54,077 nucleotides of DNA. It comes from an uncultured Myxococcales bacterium. Lineage in GTDB: Bacteria > Myxococcota_A > UBA9042 > DTJE01. This document shows, piece by piece, positions 37,074 through 46,314 of the stretch; position 1 is the first letter of the stretch, and the number at the start of each line of letters is the position of its first letter. The DNA lies in NCBI GenBank assembly GCA_903857665.1, contig CAIOFV010000102.1:1-54077 (forward strand). Direction: 5' to 3'. A model generated the notes under the pieces. It did no database searches. It was not told the origin of the DNA and saw only the letters and a list, made by a program, of their open reading frames with translations. The position numbers and the translations under genes are program-made.

Positions 37074-37289
37074 ATGACACTGCGCTTCCACAAGAAGATC
37101 TATCCCCGAACGGCTGTGAAGGCGGCCGTGGAAACCTATGGCGCCGTGGCCCGGTTGTCCCTGAGCATCGAGGGCGACTACGCCGTGGTCGAAGTCGAGG
37201 CCGCGTCGCCCGAGGCAACCGCCGCGGTGGCCGGCGAACTGCAGAACTGGGCGCTTGGCCAGGCTATCGTCCAGCGAGGCGAAGGATGA
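37074..37289 (+). CDS. HxsD-like protein 2 (short)
   Basis: 71 aa. KKIYPRTAVKAAVETYGAVARLSLSIEGDYAVVEV and a C-terminal helix with LQNWALGQAIV have the same beta-alpha layout as the HxsD-like domain upstream, without its extension. ATG at 37074 has GGAG 6 nt upstream and is preferred over ATG 37062. The stop overlaps the HxsB start (ATGA), implying coupled translation and perhaps a stoichiometric partner of the radical SAM enzyme. A second HxsD copy is not part of the Hxs systems I know. Confidence 0.55.
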   Translation: MTLRFHKKIYPRTAVKAAVETYGAVARLSLSIEGDYAVVEVEAASPEATAAVAGELQNWALGQAIVQRGEG

Positions 37290-38794
37290 ACGCGAAGACC
37301 GGCGCCAAGGCCCCTGCGGCCAAGGTGCAGCGCAACCTGTTCCGTTGGCGGAAGATCGGGGCCAAACACGTCGTGACCAACGACCATGGCGCCCACACCT
37401 TCCTGGACGACGAACAACTGGACGAACTGATCACCGGTCGCGTCAAGGCGGGCACACCGCTGTACGAAGAAATGCGCCAGAAGGGCTTCCTGCTGGAGGA
37501 CACCGACATCCAGCGCGTCGCCGACGCATACGACCGCAAGGTGTCCTTCGTGTACCGCGGGCCGGTCCTGCACATCCTGGTGGTGACGCTGCGGTGCAAC
37601 GAGGTGTGCACGTACTGCCATGCCAGCCGCTCGAACATGTCGGAAACGGAAACCGACATGTCCATCACGACCGCGGAAAAGTGCGTGGACATGGCACTGC
37701 GATCGCCGTCGAACACCATGACCATCGAGTTCCAGGGCGGCGAGCCTCTGGCGAACTACGAAGTGGTGCAGCACGTCGTCGAGTACGGGTCCGCCCAGGC
37801 CCAGGCTCGCGGCAAGCGGGTGATGTTCAGCCTGGTGTCGAACCTCGCCCTGATGGATGAAACGAAGCTGGACTGGCTGGTGCAGAACCGCGTCCAGATC
37901 TCGACGTCGCTGGATGGGCCGAAGGATCTCCACGATCGGAACCGCAAGCTGGTCGGCGGTAGCGCCTACGATCGCACCGTGTTCTGGATGAAGCGCATCA
38001 ACGAAGCCTACGTGGCAGCGGGCCTGGATCCGCAACTGTACCATGTCGAAGCCCTCGCCACGATCACCCGCGAGCACCTGTCCCGGGCCAAGGACCTGGT
38101 GGACGAATACGTGAAGAACGAGTGCCGGGCGATCTTCCTGCGACCCTTGAACCCCTTCGGCTTCGCCAAGAAGACCGGCGAGAAGGTGTCCTACACCGCG
38201 ACCGAATTCCTGACGTTCTACAACGAGGCGCTGGACTACGTGCTGCAGAAGAACCGGGACGGCGTCGAAATCCTGGAACGCCTGGGCGCCATCTTCCTGT
38301 CCAAGATCATGACCCCCGACGACCCGAACTACCTGGACATCCGCTCGCCGTGCGGCGCCGGCATCGGCCAGATCGCGTACAACCACGACGGCTCCATCTT
38401 CACGTGCGACGAGGGCCGCATGGTGTACCAGATGGGCGACGAGGTGTTCCGCATCGGGTCGGTGGACACGCTGACGCTGAAGGACGTGGTGACGTCGGAA
38501 ACGGTCAAGTCCATGGCGATGGCCTCGTGCCTGGACGGCCTGCCGGGATGCGCCGCCTGCGCGTACAAGCCGTTCTGCGGGACGTGCCCCGTGTTCAACT
38601 ATACCGAGCAGGGGAACATCTTCCCGCAGAACTCGACGAACTCCCGGTGCACCATCTACATGGGCATCCAGGATCGCCTGTTTCGCGAGCTGCAGTCCGA
38701 GGATCCCACCGTGCGGGGCATCTTCCAGCGGTGGATCACGGTGAAGGACCGTCCCGAATTCATGCACGACGGCCGGCACCTGGGACCGTCCTGA
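37286..38794 (+). CDS. hxsB: HxsB-like radical SAM maturase
   Basis: 502 aa. Radical SAM cluster motif CxxxCxxC at Cys104, Cys108, Cys111 (TLRCNEVCTYCHAS), then GGEP (EFQGGEPLANYE) for SAM binding. The C-terminus carries auxiliary iron-sulfur Cys residues: RSPCGAGIGQ, FTCDEGR, ASCLDGLPGCAACAYKPFCG, and SRC near the end, in the SPASM-like order. RPLNPFGFAKKTGEKVSYTA, SPCGAGIGQIAYNHDG and QGNIFPQNSTN match HxsB as I know it (TIGR03978). It should install a post-translational change on a peptide or protein. ATG overlaps the preceding stop by 4 nt. The target is not identified. Confidence 0.82.
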   Translation: MNAKTGAKAPAAKVQRNLFRWRKIGAKHVVTNDHGAHTFLDDEQLDELITGRVKAGTPLYEEMRQKGFLLEDTDIQRVADAYDRKVSFVYRGPVLHILVVTLRCNEVCTYCHASRSNMSETETDMSITTAEKCVDMALRSPSNTMTIEFQGGEPLANYEVVQHVVEYGSAQAQARGKRVMFSLVSNLALMDETKLDWLVQNRVQISTSLDGPKDLHDRNRKLVGGSAYDRTVFWMKRINEAYVAAGLDPQLYHVEALATITREHLSRAKDLVDEYVKNECRAIFLRPLNPFGFAKKTGEKVSYTATEFLTFYNEALDYVLQKNRDGVEILERLGAIFLSKIMTPDDPNYLDIRSPCGAGIGQIAYNHDGSIFTCDEGRMVYQMGDEVFRIGSVDTLTLKDVVTSETVKSMAMASCLDGLPGCAACAYKPFCGTCPVFNYTEQGNIFPQNSTNSRCTIYMGIQDRLFRELQSEDPTVRGIFQRWITVKDRPEFMHDGRHLGPS

Positions 38795-38811
38795 CCCGGG
38801 AGGGGGGCGCC

Positions 38812-39717
38812 ATGGTCCTCCCCGAAACCGGCACAGCCAGCCCCCCCGTCCGGGCCGTCCTCAAGTTGACCTACGCCTGCAACCAGCGATGCGCGTTCTG
38901 CCGGGTCGACGACTGCCGCGGGAGCGTCGATGACGTCCCCGCCGAGGCGGTGGTCCGGAAGGCGCTGGCCGCCCGCGCCCTGGGCGTGGGCATGATCCTG
39001 TTCAGCGGCGGCGAGCCCACGCTGCGGCCCGACCTGCCGCGACTGGCAGCCGCGATGGGCGCGATCGGGATGTCGTGGGGCCTGATCACCAACGGCCGCC
39101 GGCTGGCCCACGAGGCGTTCCGGGACAGGCTGCTGGGCCTGGGGCTGGCCTACGTGCACACGTCGCTGCACGGGGCGACGGCCTCGACGCACGACGCCCT
39201 TGTGGAGTGCGCGGCCTTTGACGAGGTGCTGGCGGCGCTGCGGGGACTGCACGGGCGCGGGGTCGAGTTGCACGTCAACACGGTGGTCACGCGGACGAAC
39301 ATCGGGGAGCTGGTGGCCATCGGCGACCTCCTGGCCGGGATGGCACCGATCACCCACAAGATCTGCCTGGCCGAGCCGCTGGGGCGCTTCCTGGACCAGG
39401 TGGAGGCCCTGTGGGTGCCACCGGAGGAGGCCGGGAGGGCGGCCGAGGACGCGGTGCGGAGCCGCCCCGGCATCGCCGTGGTGCTGGAGGGCTTCCCGCT
39501 GTGCCAGGTGCCGTCGGCGCGCCACGCCGTGTCGGGCCTGCGCGGGCACAACATCCGTTACATGAGCGAGGGCTTCGAGGACGGCCTGTTCCCGACCGAC
39601 GCAGGCGCCCGGACGTACCTGGCGCCCTGCGACGGCTGCGCGGCGCGGACAGAGTGCCCGGGCGTGTACGCGGGGTATGCCGGGCGCTGCGGGGCCGCGG
39701 GGTTGAAGGCGTTCTGA
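38812..39717 (+). CDS. Second radical SAM enzyme, HxsC position
   Basis: 301 aa. CxxxCxxC at Cys23, Cys27, Cys30 (TYACNQRCAFCRVDDC), GGEPTLRPDLPRL for SAM, and a C-terminal Cys set CDGCAARTECPGVYAGYAGRCG for one auxiliary cluster. Its location, 17 nt after hxsB in the same direction, is that of hxsC in Hxs operons, but I do not recognise diagnostic HxsC motifs and leave the symbol empty. A third Cys-rich patch (VDDCRGSVDD) follows the cluster. GGGAGG lies about 9 nt before ATG 38812. Two radical SAM enzymes in tandem is a hallmark of the Hxs pair. Confidence 0.78.
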   Translation: MVLPETGTASPPVRAVLKLTYACNQRCAFCRVDDCRGSVDDVPAEAVVRKALAARALGVGMILFSGGEPTLRPDLPRLAAAMGAIGMSWGLITNGRRLAHEAFRDRLLGLGLAYVHTSLHGATASTHDALVECAAFDEVLAALRGLHGRGVELHVNTVVTRTNIGELVAIGDLLAGMAPITHKICLAEPLGRFLDQVEALWVPPEEAGRAAEDAVRSRPGIAVVLEGFPLCQVPSARHAVSGLRGHNIRYMSEGFEDGLFPTDAGARTYLAPCDGCAARTECPGVYAGYAGRCGAAGLKAF

Positions 39718-39737
39718 AGCGCCCCGGACCCGGAGGC

Positions 39738-39777
39738 GGCGACAGGTTCGGCCCGGTCGCCAAAGGGCGGTTCCGCC
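39738..39777. terminator. Possible bidirectional terminator between convergent genes
   Basis: GGCGAC/GTCGCC (39738-39743 with 39756-39761) followed by GGCGG-TT-CCGCC (39766-39777). No T-run, so only a weak call. Confidence 0.3.
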
Positions 39778-39801
39778 GACCATCCGTCGCCGGAGGATCG
39801 G

Positions 39802-42045
39802 TCAGGGCATCGCCACCGCGAACGAGTCCTGGGACACCACGGCGCACTGCACGTTGACGTCGGAATAGGCGAAGTCGTCGTTGTAGTCGAAGGTCTTGCC
39901 CCCTGCGCCCAGCCGGTACGCCGACAGCTCCAGTTCGATCGTCTTCGGGCCGAAGCGCTCAGGCGACGGGTCGTCCGAGGCGGTCGGGTCCGGGTTGGCG
40001 AGGACCGGCCGCGCCTTCACGTCGTCCGGCAGCACCGGAAGGTCCAGGCGCATCGACGTGCTGCCCGATGTCAAATGGGCCGGCACGAAGAACTCCCACA
40101 GGCAGTGCGACCGCGGGCCGCCCAGGGTCCCCTTCCCCCCGGTATCGTCGTTGGTGACCAGGCTGTTCAACGGCGCCGCCGTCAGGTAGTTGACCCGGAG
40201 CACGTACAGGTCAGGGGTCTTCGGATCGGTCACCGGCAGCCACTCGATCGTCCCGGTGAACGCGTCGTCCGACACCGCGTCCAGCGGTTTCCGCGGCGCC
40301 ACGGGCCGGGGCACCGTGATGTGCGGCGCTTCCAGCCAGGAGGCGGGCTTCATGAAATCCACCGGCACGCCCGGCTGGGCCAGCGGGAAGACCGGCGTCG
40401 AGATCCCGGGCGGATCACCGCCGAAGTATGTCGCGCGCCCGGCCAGCGCGACTCCCATCGGCTTCAACGTGATGCCCAGCCTCTGGATGGCGGGGTCGTC
40501 GTTCGACGGGAAACGCACGTGCACGGGGTTCGTGAACTTGTCCCGGTTGTAGGAGCCGTCCACCGTCACCCAGATGAAGCCCTCGCCTCCCGTGTCGATC
40601 ACCGGCATCACCAGCACGTTCGGGAAGGCGGCGCCGGTCTGCCAGTCCTTCGGAGGGCTCCCCACGTCGATGTCCAGGGCCGGCGCCAAATCGGACAGCA
40701 GATCGATGTCCATCGGCAGGCTCTGGATCACGGTGGGCAGCCCGCCCTGCACCTGGATCCGGGTGATGGCCATGGACCGGGGCTTGAACACCAGTTTGTA
40801 GGGGTCGGCCAGCGCGTCGGCCACGTGGGCGGCGGTCCCCCCCAGCGCGAACAGCAGGTACTGGCCCTCGGGAATGTTCTGGAACTCGAAGCTGGGCGGG
40901 TTGGCGCAGGTCGCGTCGGCCTGGTCGCTCATCTCGCAGACGGCCATGTTCGCGGGGATCGGGAGGACGCCGCCACCGGCGACATCCAGGGCAGGAGGCG
41001 GTTCGAGGACGCTCCCCATGCTCATCGACGACAGGGGCACGTCCTTGATCGACAGTTGCACCAGCGCCAGGGGCAGTTCCGGGTTCGCGTTGCCCGCGGG
41101 CGGGAACACCTGGTCCAGCACGCGGCCCCCGGGATACCGTGCCAGCCCCGTTTCGCCCAGGAACCCGCTGACGGTGCCGCGGATCGAGCCGACGCGCGCG
41201 GCGTCCCGGGGCAGCACCGGATCCAGCCGCGTCATCAGCACCGCAACGTAGGCCGCATCCACGCCGAGGTAGGTCGTGAACCGGTACCCGTCCGCACCCA
41301 CCGTGATGTCCGCCGGTCCCGCCAGTTCCACCACGTCCTGGCCCGCGACGTAGTCGACGTAGCCTTCGGGCCCGGTGACCTTCGACGGCCACCAGTCCCC
41401 GAAAGGCCCGCGGACCGCGACGGTGGCGCCTTCGAAAGGCTTGGGAGTTCCCGCGGTGGCGTTCGACAACGCGTACACCCGCAGCAGGTCCTTCATCGGG
41501 CCCGCGCCCACGTGGGGCGTCGTATTGACCCCGGGGACGATCGGGTCCGCGAACGACAGCGACACCTTGTCGGTGGCCGTCAGGATCGGATCCGACGGGT
41601 CGGTGTAGGTCGCCTGCACCTGGGCCTGCACCCGTTCGGTCGTGCAGGGCCGGACCACGTAGGTCCCGTCCGACCGGGCGTCCACCGGTTGCAGGCTGCT
41701 GCCCTCCCACGCGAATTCCACGGTCCGGTTGGCGAGGGGGGCACCCAGGCTGTTCTTCAGGTGGGCCACCACCTCGGCGCACTGCCGGTTCGATTCGTCC
41801 CGGAACACCGGGCTGGCCGTCAGCGTGAGGCGCGGCCTCGAGTCCGGCTCCGGATCGCTGCCGTCCGGGATCCCGTCGCCATCGGTGTCGACCTTGTTCG
41901 GGTCGGTATGGAAGGCCTGTTCCTGACGGTCAGTCAGGCCGTCGCCATCGCTGTCCTTGCCCAGCGTCCTGCCGCAGGAGGACGGGCCGAGGGCCGCCAG
42001 CACGACCGTCATCAGCACCGCAAAGCCGCGATTCTTCAACTCCAC
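39802..42045 (-). CDS. Large exported protein with thrombospondin type 3-like calcium repeats
   Basis: 747 aa. Hydrophobic N-terminus ending GPSSC (a poor lipobox), then two calcium-binding repeats of the DSDGDGLTD / DTDGDGIPD type (about 31-65), then a series of beta-sandwich segments with Ig-like invasin character (for example RLTLTASPVFRDESNRQCAE and onward). It is probably anchored at or outside the outer membrane. Start GTG at 42045 with GGAG 8 nt upstream. It lies 52 nt downstream of a FadL-type porin and is likely co-transcribed with it. No enzymatic motif seen. Confidence 0.65.
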   Translation of the reverse strand: MELKNRGFAVLMTVVLAALGPSSCGRTLGKDSDGDGLTDRQEQAFHTDPNKVDTDGDGIPDGSDPEPDSRPRLTLTASPVFRDESNRQCAEVVAHLKNSLGAPLANRTVEFAWEGSSLQPVDARSDGTYVVRPCTTERVQAQVQATYTDPSDPILTATDKVSLSFADPIVPGVNTTPHVGAGPMKDLLRVYALSNATAGTPKPFEGATVAVRGPFGDWWPSKVTGPEGYVDYVAGQDVVELAGPADITVGADGYRFTTYLGVDAAYVAVLMTRLDPVLPRDAARVGSIRGTVSGFLGETGLARYPGGRVLDQVFPPAGNANPELPLALVQLSIKDVPLSSMSMGSVLEPPPALDVAGGGVLPIPANMAVCEMSDQADATCANPPSFEFQNIPEGQYLLFALGGTAAHVADALADPYKLVFKPRSMAITRIQVQGGLPTVIQSLPMDIDLLSDLAPALDIDVGSPPKDWQTGAAFPNVLVMPVIDTGGEGFIWVTVDGSYNRDKFTNPVHVRFPSNDDPAIQRLGITLKPMGVALAGRATYFGGDPPGISTPVFPLAQPGVPVDFMKPASWLEAPHITVPRPVAPRKPLDAVSDDAFTGTIEWLPVTDPKTPDLYVLRVNYLTAAPLNSLVTNDDTGGKGTLGGPRSHCLWEFFVPAHLTSGSTSMRLDLPVLPDDVKARPVLANPDPTASDDPSPERFGPKTIELELSAYRLGAGGKTFDYNDDFAYSDVNVQCAVVSQDSFAVAMP

Positions 42046-42097
42046 GCGTCGAACTCCGAACCGGCCGGCGCCGCAGGCACGCGCAAGGCCGGCGTTG

Positions 42098-43399
42098 TCA
42101 GAATCTCACCTTCGCCGACAGCGCCCCCGCCAGGTACCAACCCTCGCTGCCAACCCAGGGATACCCCGGATTGGTGGCATCCTGGGCATCCTTGGCGTCC
42201 CGGTTGCTCACCAGGTAGCCGCCCGACATCGCGGCATCCACCGTGATGGCCGGGCCTCCCACGGCCTCGGCGTCGAACCCGAGGCCCACGCTGCCGACAT
42301 ACCGATCGCCGTCCAGCAGGTTCGTCACGCCGGTCTGGGCCGGCACCGGCGACTGGATCCACGCGAAGCCTGCCCGCAGGGCCAGCGCCTTCAGGGGCTT
42401 GAATTCGCCGCCCACCCGGACCGCCCACGTGTCGTGGAACCCCGGATCGAGCGCGATGCTCTGCTTGAGCACCTCGGTCTTGGAAGAGTACAGAATCACG
42501 TCCGGGGCAGATGACCGGAATCGGCGATACACCGAGTACGTGACATCCCCGGTCACCAGGAAGCGATCCGTCCTGTAGGCGGCGCCCAGCGCGATCTGGT
42601 GCGGGGTCGAGTAGTCCACCGCGGTCACCTTCAGCCGCACCGGAGCCAGATTGTCCGCCAGCACCGCGCTGACCGGGATCGACAGGTCCAGCCGGTTCTC
42701 GCCGCGCCACGTCAGGCCCAGCGTAAGCCCAGGCACGGGCTCGACAAGAACGCCCAGGTTCGGAGAAACACGCGTGCCCACGTCCACTTCCGTCAGGTTC
42801 TGGTTGCCGCCGTCCGTGAAGTCCACGTTGACGCGTCCCTTCACCGAGGGAATGAACGTGAAACCAGCGCCCACCATCAGCCATTTCCATCGGCCCGCGG
42901 CGGCGACGTTCAGGACCAGGCGGCGGTTCCGATCTTCCATGAACGGGAAGTACGGCTGCTGGATCGGCCGCTCGCGGACCGCGTACAGGGTCGTGCCCGG
43001 GATGACCACCGACGCGCCCAGGAACAGCACGCGTTCCAGGCCCTTGCCCAGCGGGACGGGCGACGCGATCCCCACGTCGCCGGAACCGCGGACGGTGTCG
43101 TTCCGGCGGGTCGACTGGCGGACCAGCTGGCCGGAGGCCTTGTCGAGGGTCGAGTACTTCGCGGTCAGGAAGGCCTTGTACGTCATGGCCCCGAGGCCCA
43201 GGTCGAAGCCCTTCAGCATGCCCAGGCCGGCGGGGTTGTAGTAGGTCGCGTCAAAGGAGGAGGCGGCGGCGGTCATCGCGCCGCCCAGGGCCATGCCCTT
43301 GGCCGTGTAGCCGAAGGTGTCGAGGGGGTTCGCGAACACCGGACCGGCCGCTCCCAGAGCCATCGCCAGCACCAGCAGCCCCGCACTGAACCGACGCAC
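42098..43399 (-). CDS. OmpP1/FadL-family outer membrane transporter
   Basis: 433 aa. Signal peptide (residues 1 to about 24, ending PVFA), then the FadL N-terminal signature: NPLDTFGYTAKGMALGGAMT, AAASSFDATYYNPAGLG, where the NPAG and long hatch region are diagnostic. It continues as a beta barrel to a C-terminal Phe. It imports hydrophobic compounds such as long-chain fatty acids. GTG at 43399 has GGAGG 6 nt upstream and gives a proper signal peptide, so a longer reading from 43480 is rejected. Confidence 0.88.
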   Translation of the reverse strand: MRRFSAGLLVLAMALGAAGPVFANPLDTFGYTAKGMALGGAMTAAASSFDATYYNPAGLGMLKGFDLGLGAMTYKAFLTAKYSTLDKASGQLVRQSTRRNDTVRGSGDVGIASPVPLGKGLERVLFLGASVVIPGTTLYAVRERPIQQPYFPFMEDRNRRLVLNVAAAGRWKWLMVGAGFTFIPSVKGRVNVDFTDGGNQNLTEVDVGTRVSPNLGVLVEPVPGLTLGLTWRGENRLDLSIPVSAVLADNLAPVRLKVTAVDYSTPHQIALGAAYRTDRFLVTGDVTYSVYRRFRSSAPDVILYSSKTEVLKQSIALDPGFHDTWAVRVGGEFKPLKALALRAGFAWIQSPVPAQTGVTNLLDGDRYVGSVGLGFDAEAVGGPAITVDAAMSGGYLVSNRDAKDAQDATNPGYPWVGSEGWYLAGALSAKVRF

Positions 43400-43551
43400 G
43401 ATCGGCCTCCGTCCCCGGCAAGCCGGCGGATGATACCACAACACCCCCCAGGGCCGGAGAGGAGGCCCGTCGCAGTTCACGCTTCAAACCACGCGTGCGC
43501 GCGATTGAGGTCTTCAGGTATACTACCGCCCGTCCTTCGCGGTGGTGCCCC

Positions 43552-46314
43552 ATGTCGCGGCGTTCCCTGTCGGCCCTGCTGCCTGCTTTGGCGTTCCTGA
43601 TCGCGAACGGATGCGACGGAGGGAAGCTGGCCGGGCCCGGCGCCACCATCGAAACAACCATCGACCCGACCGAGGTGAAGGCGGGTCAACCCGTGACCGT
43701 CACGTGCGTGGTCAAGGGCGACGGCGGCAAGGTCGTCGATTGGGCCACCCAGGTGACCGTTGAGCCACCGACCGGCGTAACGATGGCCGGGAATATCGCG
43801 ACCCCGACGGTGGCCGGTTCGGTTTCGTTCGCCTGCCGCGCCGACGACGTGCACGCGAAGGACACCACCCCCGCGGTGGTCACGGTGAAACCCGCGGACC
43901 CGGCGGCCACGACGGTCGTGCTGGACCCGACGACGGTGGCTGCCGGCGCGCCCTCCGTCGCCACGTGCAACGTGTTCGACGCCTACGGCAACGCGATCGC
44001 CGACGCGAAGACCTCGATCGACGGGCTGGACGGGCTGTCCATCGACGGCAACAGCGTCAGCGCCCCCAAGGTCGGCACCTACAACGTCGGCTGCTCGGTG
44101 GCGGGCTTCGACGTCACGAAGACGACGGCGCCGCTGACAGTGACCCCCGCGGACCCGAAGCGGCTGGTGGTCACCGGGGACCCCGACCAGACGGTCTACT
44201 CGACCGGCCAGGAGGTGCTGGTCGGATGGAAGGTCTTCGACGCGTATGAAAACGTCATCGAGGGCCTGCCCGCGACCGTCACGGCCCCGCCGGATCCGCC
44301 GGGCATGGACCCCCTGGGGAACAACCGCTACCGCTTCACCAAGGAAGGCCGCTTCCGGGTCCACGTGGCGCTGGACGCCCCCTGGGAAGCGGTCGAGAAC
44401 TCGCGGATCTTCGTGTGCGACGTGGGCGCCCCGACGCTGGACAACCTGTTCCCGCCCCGCGGGTACACGCAGACCGGCGACCCGACCCTGATCGTTTCGG
44501 GAACGTTCGCGGACGCGACCGGCTCGCAGGGCGGCACGGTGACGGTGAACGGCGAGCCGGCGGCCATGGACGCGGACGGCTCGTTCACGTACCCGACGAC
44601 GGGCGTCCACGGCCTGAACGTGCTGGTCATCGTGGCCACCGACGAGTTCGGCCACGCGACCCGGACCACCCGCGGCTGGTACTACTCGACGGGCTGGTTG
44701 AAGGTCGATGACAAGACCACGCTGGACAACACGATCCTGCCCGAATCCGTACTGCTGAACATCGGTCAGAAGTTCCTGGACGACGGCGACCACGACCCCG
44801 CCCATCCGAACGACCTGGCGACGCTGGTCGAAATCCTGCTGGGCAGCGCGATCCAGCCGCTGCTGGCGAACATCCCGCCGTTCAGCTTCCCGATCCCCAA
44901 CCTGATCAACGTGAAGATCGCGGGCGTGGGCCTGGAAGGCGACCTGGAAGTGGTCGTCACGGTCAAGGACGTCACGCTGGGCAAGCCCACGGTGGGGCTG
45001 GACCTGATGGACGGCGGCATGTCGGCGTCGATCGGCTTCCAGCCGGTGTCGCTGGGGCTGGAGCTGCAGTTCATCGTGCACGCCCGGGCGGTCGGCTTCG
45101 GCCAGTCCATCCCGCTGCTGGACCCGTCCACGTCCTCCACCGGCTCCCTGTCGGTCGGCACGCTGGGCGTCACGGTGGGCCTGATGATCGCGAAGCCGCT
45201 GGGCGGTGATCTGTCGGTGACCGGCCAGGACTTCCAGTTGACCCTGACCGACATCGCGATCAGCCCGATCGAGACCCTGAACATCCACCTGGGCAAGATC
45301 CCCAACACCGCCATCGACCTGGGCGACGTGGACCTGACCACGCTGGTGGGCCCGATCAACGGCCTGCTGTCCCAGTACGTGCTGAACCCGCTGGTCAACC
45401 TGATCACGCAGCCGCTGATCAACCTGCTGGAGCCGCTGGTGGTCGGCGTGATGGGCGACGCGATCAAGCAACTGCTGGACCAGTTGAACATCCGCCAGTC
45501 GTTCGCCGTGCCGGACCTCCTGGGGACCGGCAAGTCGGTCAGCCTGGACTTCGGCCTGGGCCTGTCGTCCGTGCTGTTCACCGAGGCCGCCGGGCGCGTC
45601 GGGCTGGACCTCGGCTTCGCCACAGCGAAGGGCATGACCCGCCAGCCGCCGCTGGGGTCGATCCTCCGGGACTCGTGCGACAAGACCGAGCAGAACCCGC
45701 CGCAGTTCGTGTTCCCGGCCGACCCGTCGGTGCAACTGGGCCTGTCCCACGACGCGATCAACGAACTGCTGTTCATGGTGTACTGGTCGGGGATGCTGGA
45801 AGGCCAGTTCGACGCGTCGGGGCTGCTGGGCGGCGCCGGGGGGGGCGCGATACCGGTCGAAAACGTGCTGATCACCCCGACGCTGTGGCAGGCGCCCATC
45901 TTCAACGACTGCAAGAACGCCACGCAGCGCATCGAGGTCGGCGACCTGCACCTGGAAATCCAGATGGACCTGCTGGGCAACCCCCAGTGGCTGGAGGCAT
46001 GGCTGCAGTTGTCGATCGAGGTCGAGATCACCGCGACCGGGGACCAGGTCGGAATCAAGATCGGCAAGATCCAGACGATGGAGTACGAACTGTACGATCT
46101 GGGCGGCGGTCTGACCGACCTGCTGGACATGCTGGGCGGCTTCCTGCCCAGCCTGGTCCAGGGCATCGAGGGGAAGGAGTTCTCGTTCCCGATCCCGGCC
46201 ATCCCGCTGGACGGCCTCCTGCCCGGGCTCCCGGCCGGCACCTCCCTCCAGTTGGGCAACCTGTCATCCGGCATCGACAAGGGCGTGATCCGCATCGGCG
46301 GGGACCTCATGTAG
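43552..46314 (+). CDS. Large Ig-like lipoprotein, unknown function
   Basis: 920 aa. Lipobox ANGC (Cys at about residue 21). Residues about 30-300 are at least three Ig-like repeats of about 80-90 aa (TIDPTEVKAGQPVTVTCVV; VLDPTTVAAGAPSVATCNVF; the RLVVTGDPDQTVYSTGQEVL unit). The second half is rich in Leu/Ile and Asp with LIDxLL-type repeats resembling amphipathic strands or long helices (for example LTDIAISPIETLNIHLGKIP). A TATACT box sits 28 nt before the ATG without a good -35. Likely surface adhesin or structural protein. Confidence 0.65.
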   Translation: MSRRSLSALLPALAFLIANGCDGGKLAGPGATIETTIDPTEVKAGQPVTVTCVVKGDGGKVVDWATQVTVEPPTGVTMAGNIATPTVAGSVSFACRADDVHAKDTTPAVVTVKPADPAATTVVLDPTTVAAGAPSVATCNVFDAYGNAIADAKTSIDGLDGLSIDGNSVSAPKVGTYNVGCSVAGFDVTKTTAPLTVTPADPKRLVVTGDPDQTVYSTGQEVLVGWKVFDAYENVIEGLPATVTAPPDPPGMDPLGNNRYRFTKEGRFRVHVALDAPWEAVENSRIFVCDVGAPTLDNLFPPRGYTQTGDPTLIVSGTFADATGSQGGTVTVNGEPAAMDADGSFTYPTTGVHGLNVLVIVATDEFGHATRTTRGWYYSTGWLKVDDKTTLDNTILPESVLLNIGQKFLDDGDHDPAHPNDLATLVEILLGSAIQPLLANIPPFSFPIPNLINVKIAGVGLEGDLEVVVTVKDVTLGKPTVGLDLMDGGMSASIGFQPVSLGLELQFIVHARAVGFGQSIPLLDPSTSSTGSLSVGTLGVTVGLMIAKPLGGDLSVTGQDFQLTLTDIAISPIETLNIHLGKIPNTAIDLGDVDLTTLVGPINGLLSQYVLNPLVNLITQPLINLLEPLVVGVMGDAIKQLLDQLNIRQSFAVPDLLGTGKSVSLDFGLGLSSVLFTEAAGRVGLDLGFATAKGMTRQPPLGSILRDSCDKTEQNPPQFVFPADPSVQLGLSHDAINELLFMVYWSGMLEGQFDASGLLGGAGGGAIPVENVLITPTLWQAPIFNDCKNATQRIEVGDLHLEIQMDLLGNPQWLEAWLQLSIEVEITATGDQVGIKIGKIQTMEYELYDLGGGLTDLLDMLGGFLPSLVQGIEGKEFSFPIPAIPLDGLLPGLPAGTSLQLGNLSSGIDKGVIRIGGDLM

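Noticed and set aside
43477..45951. Long minus-strand open frame opposite the Ig-like lipoprotein
   Set aside because: His/Arg/Gln-rich composition and no start signal; the plus-strand reading has a lipobox and repeats.
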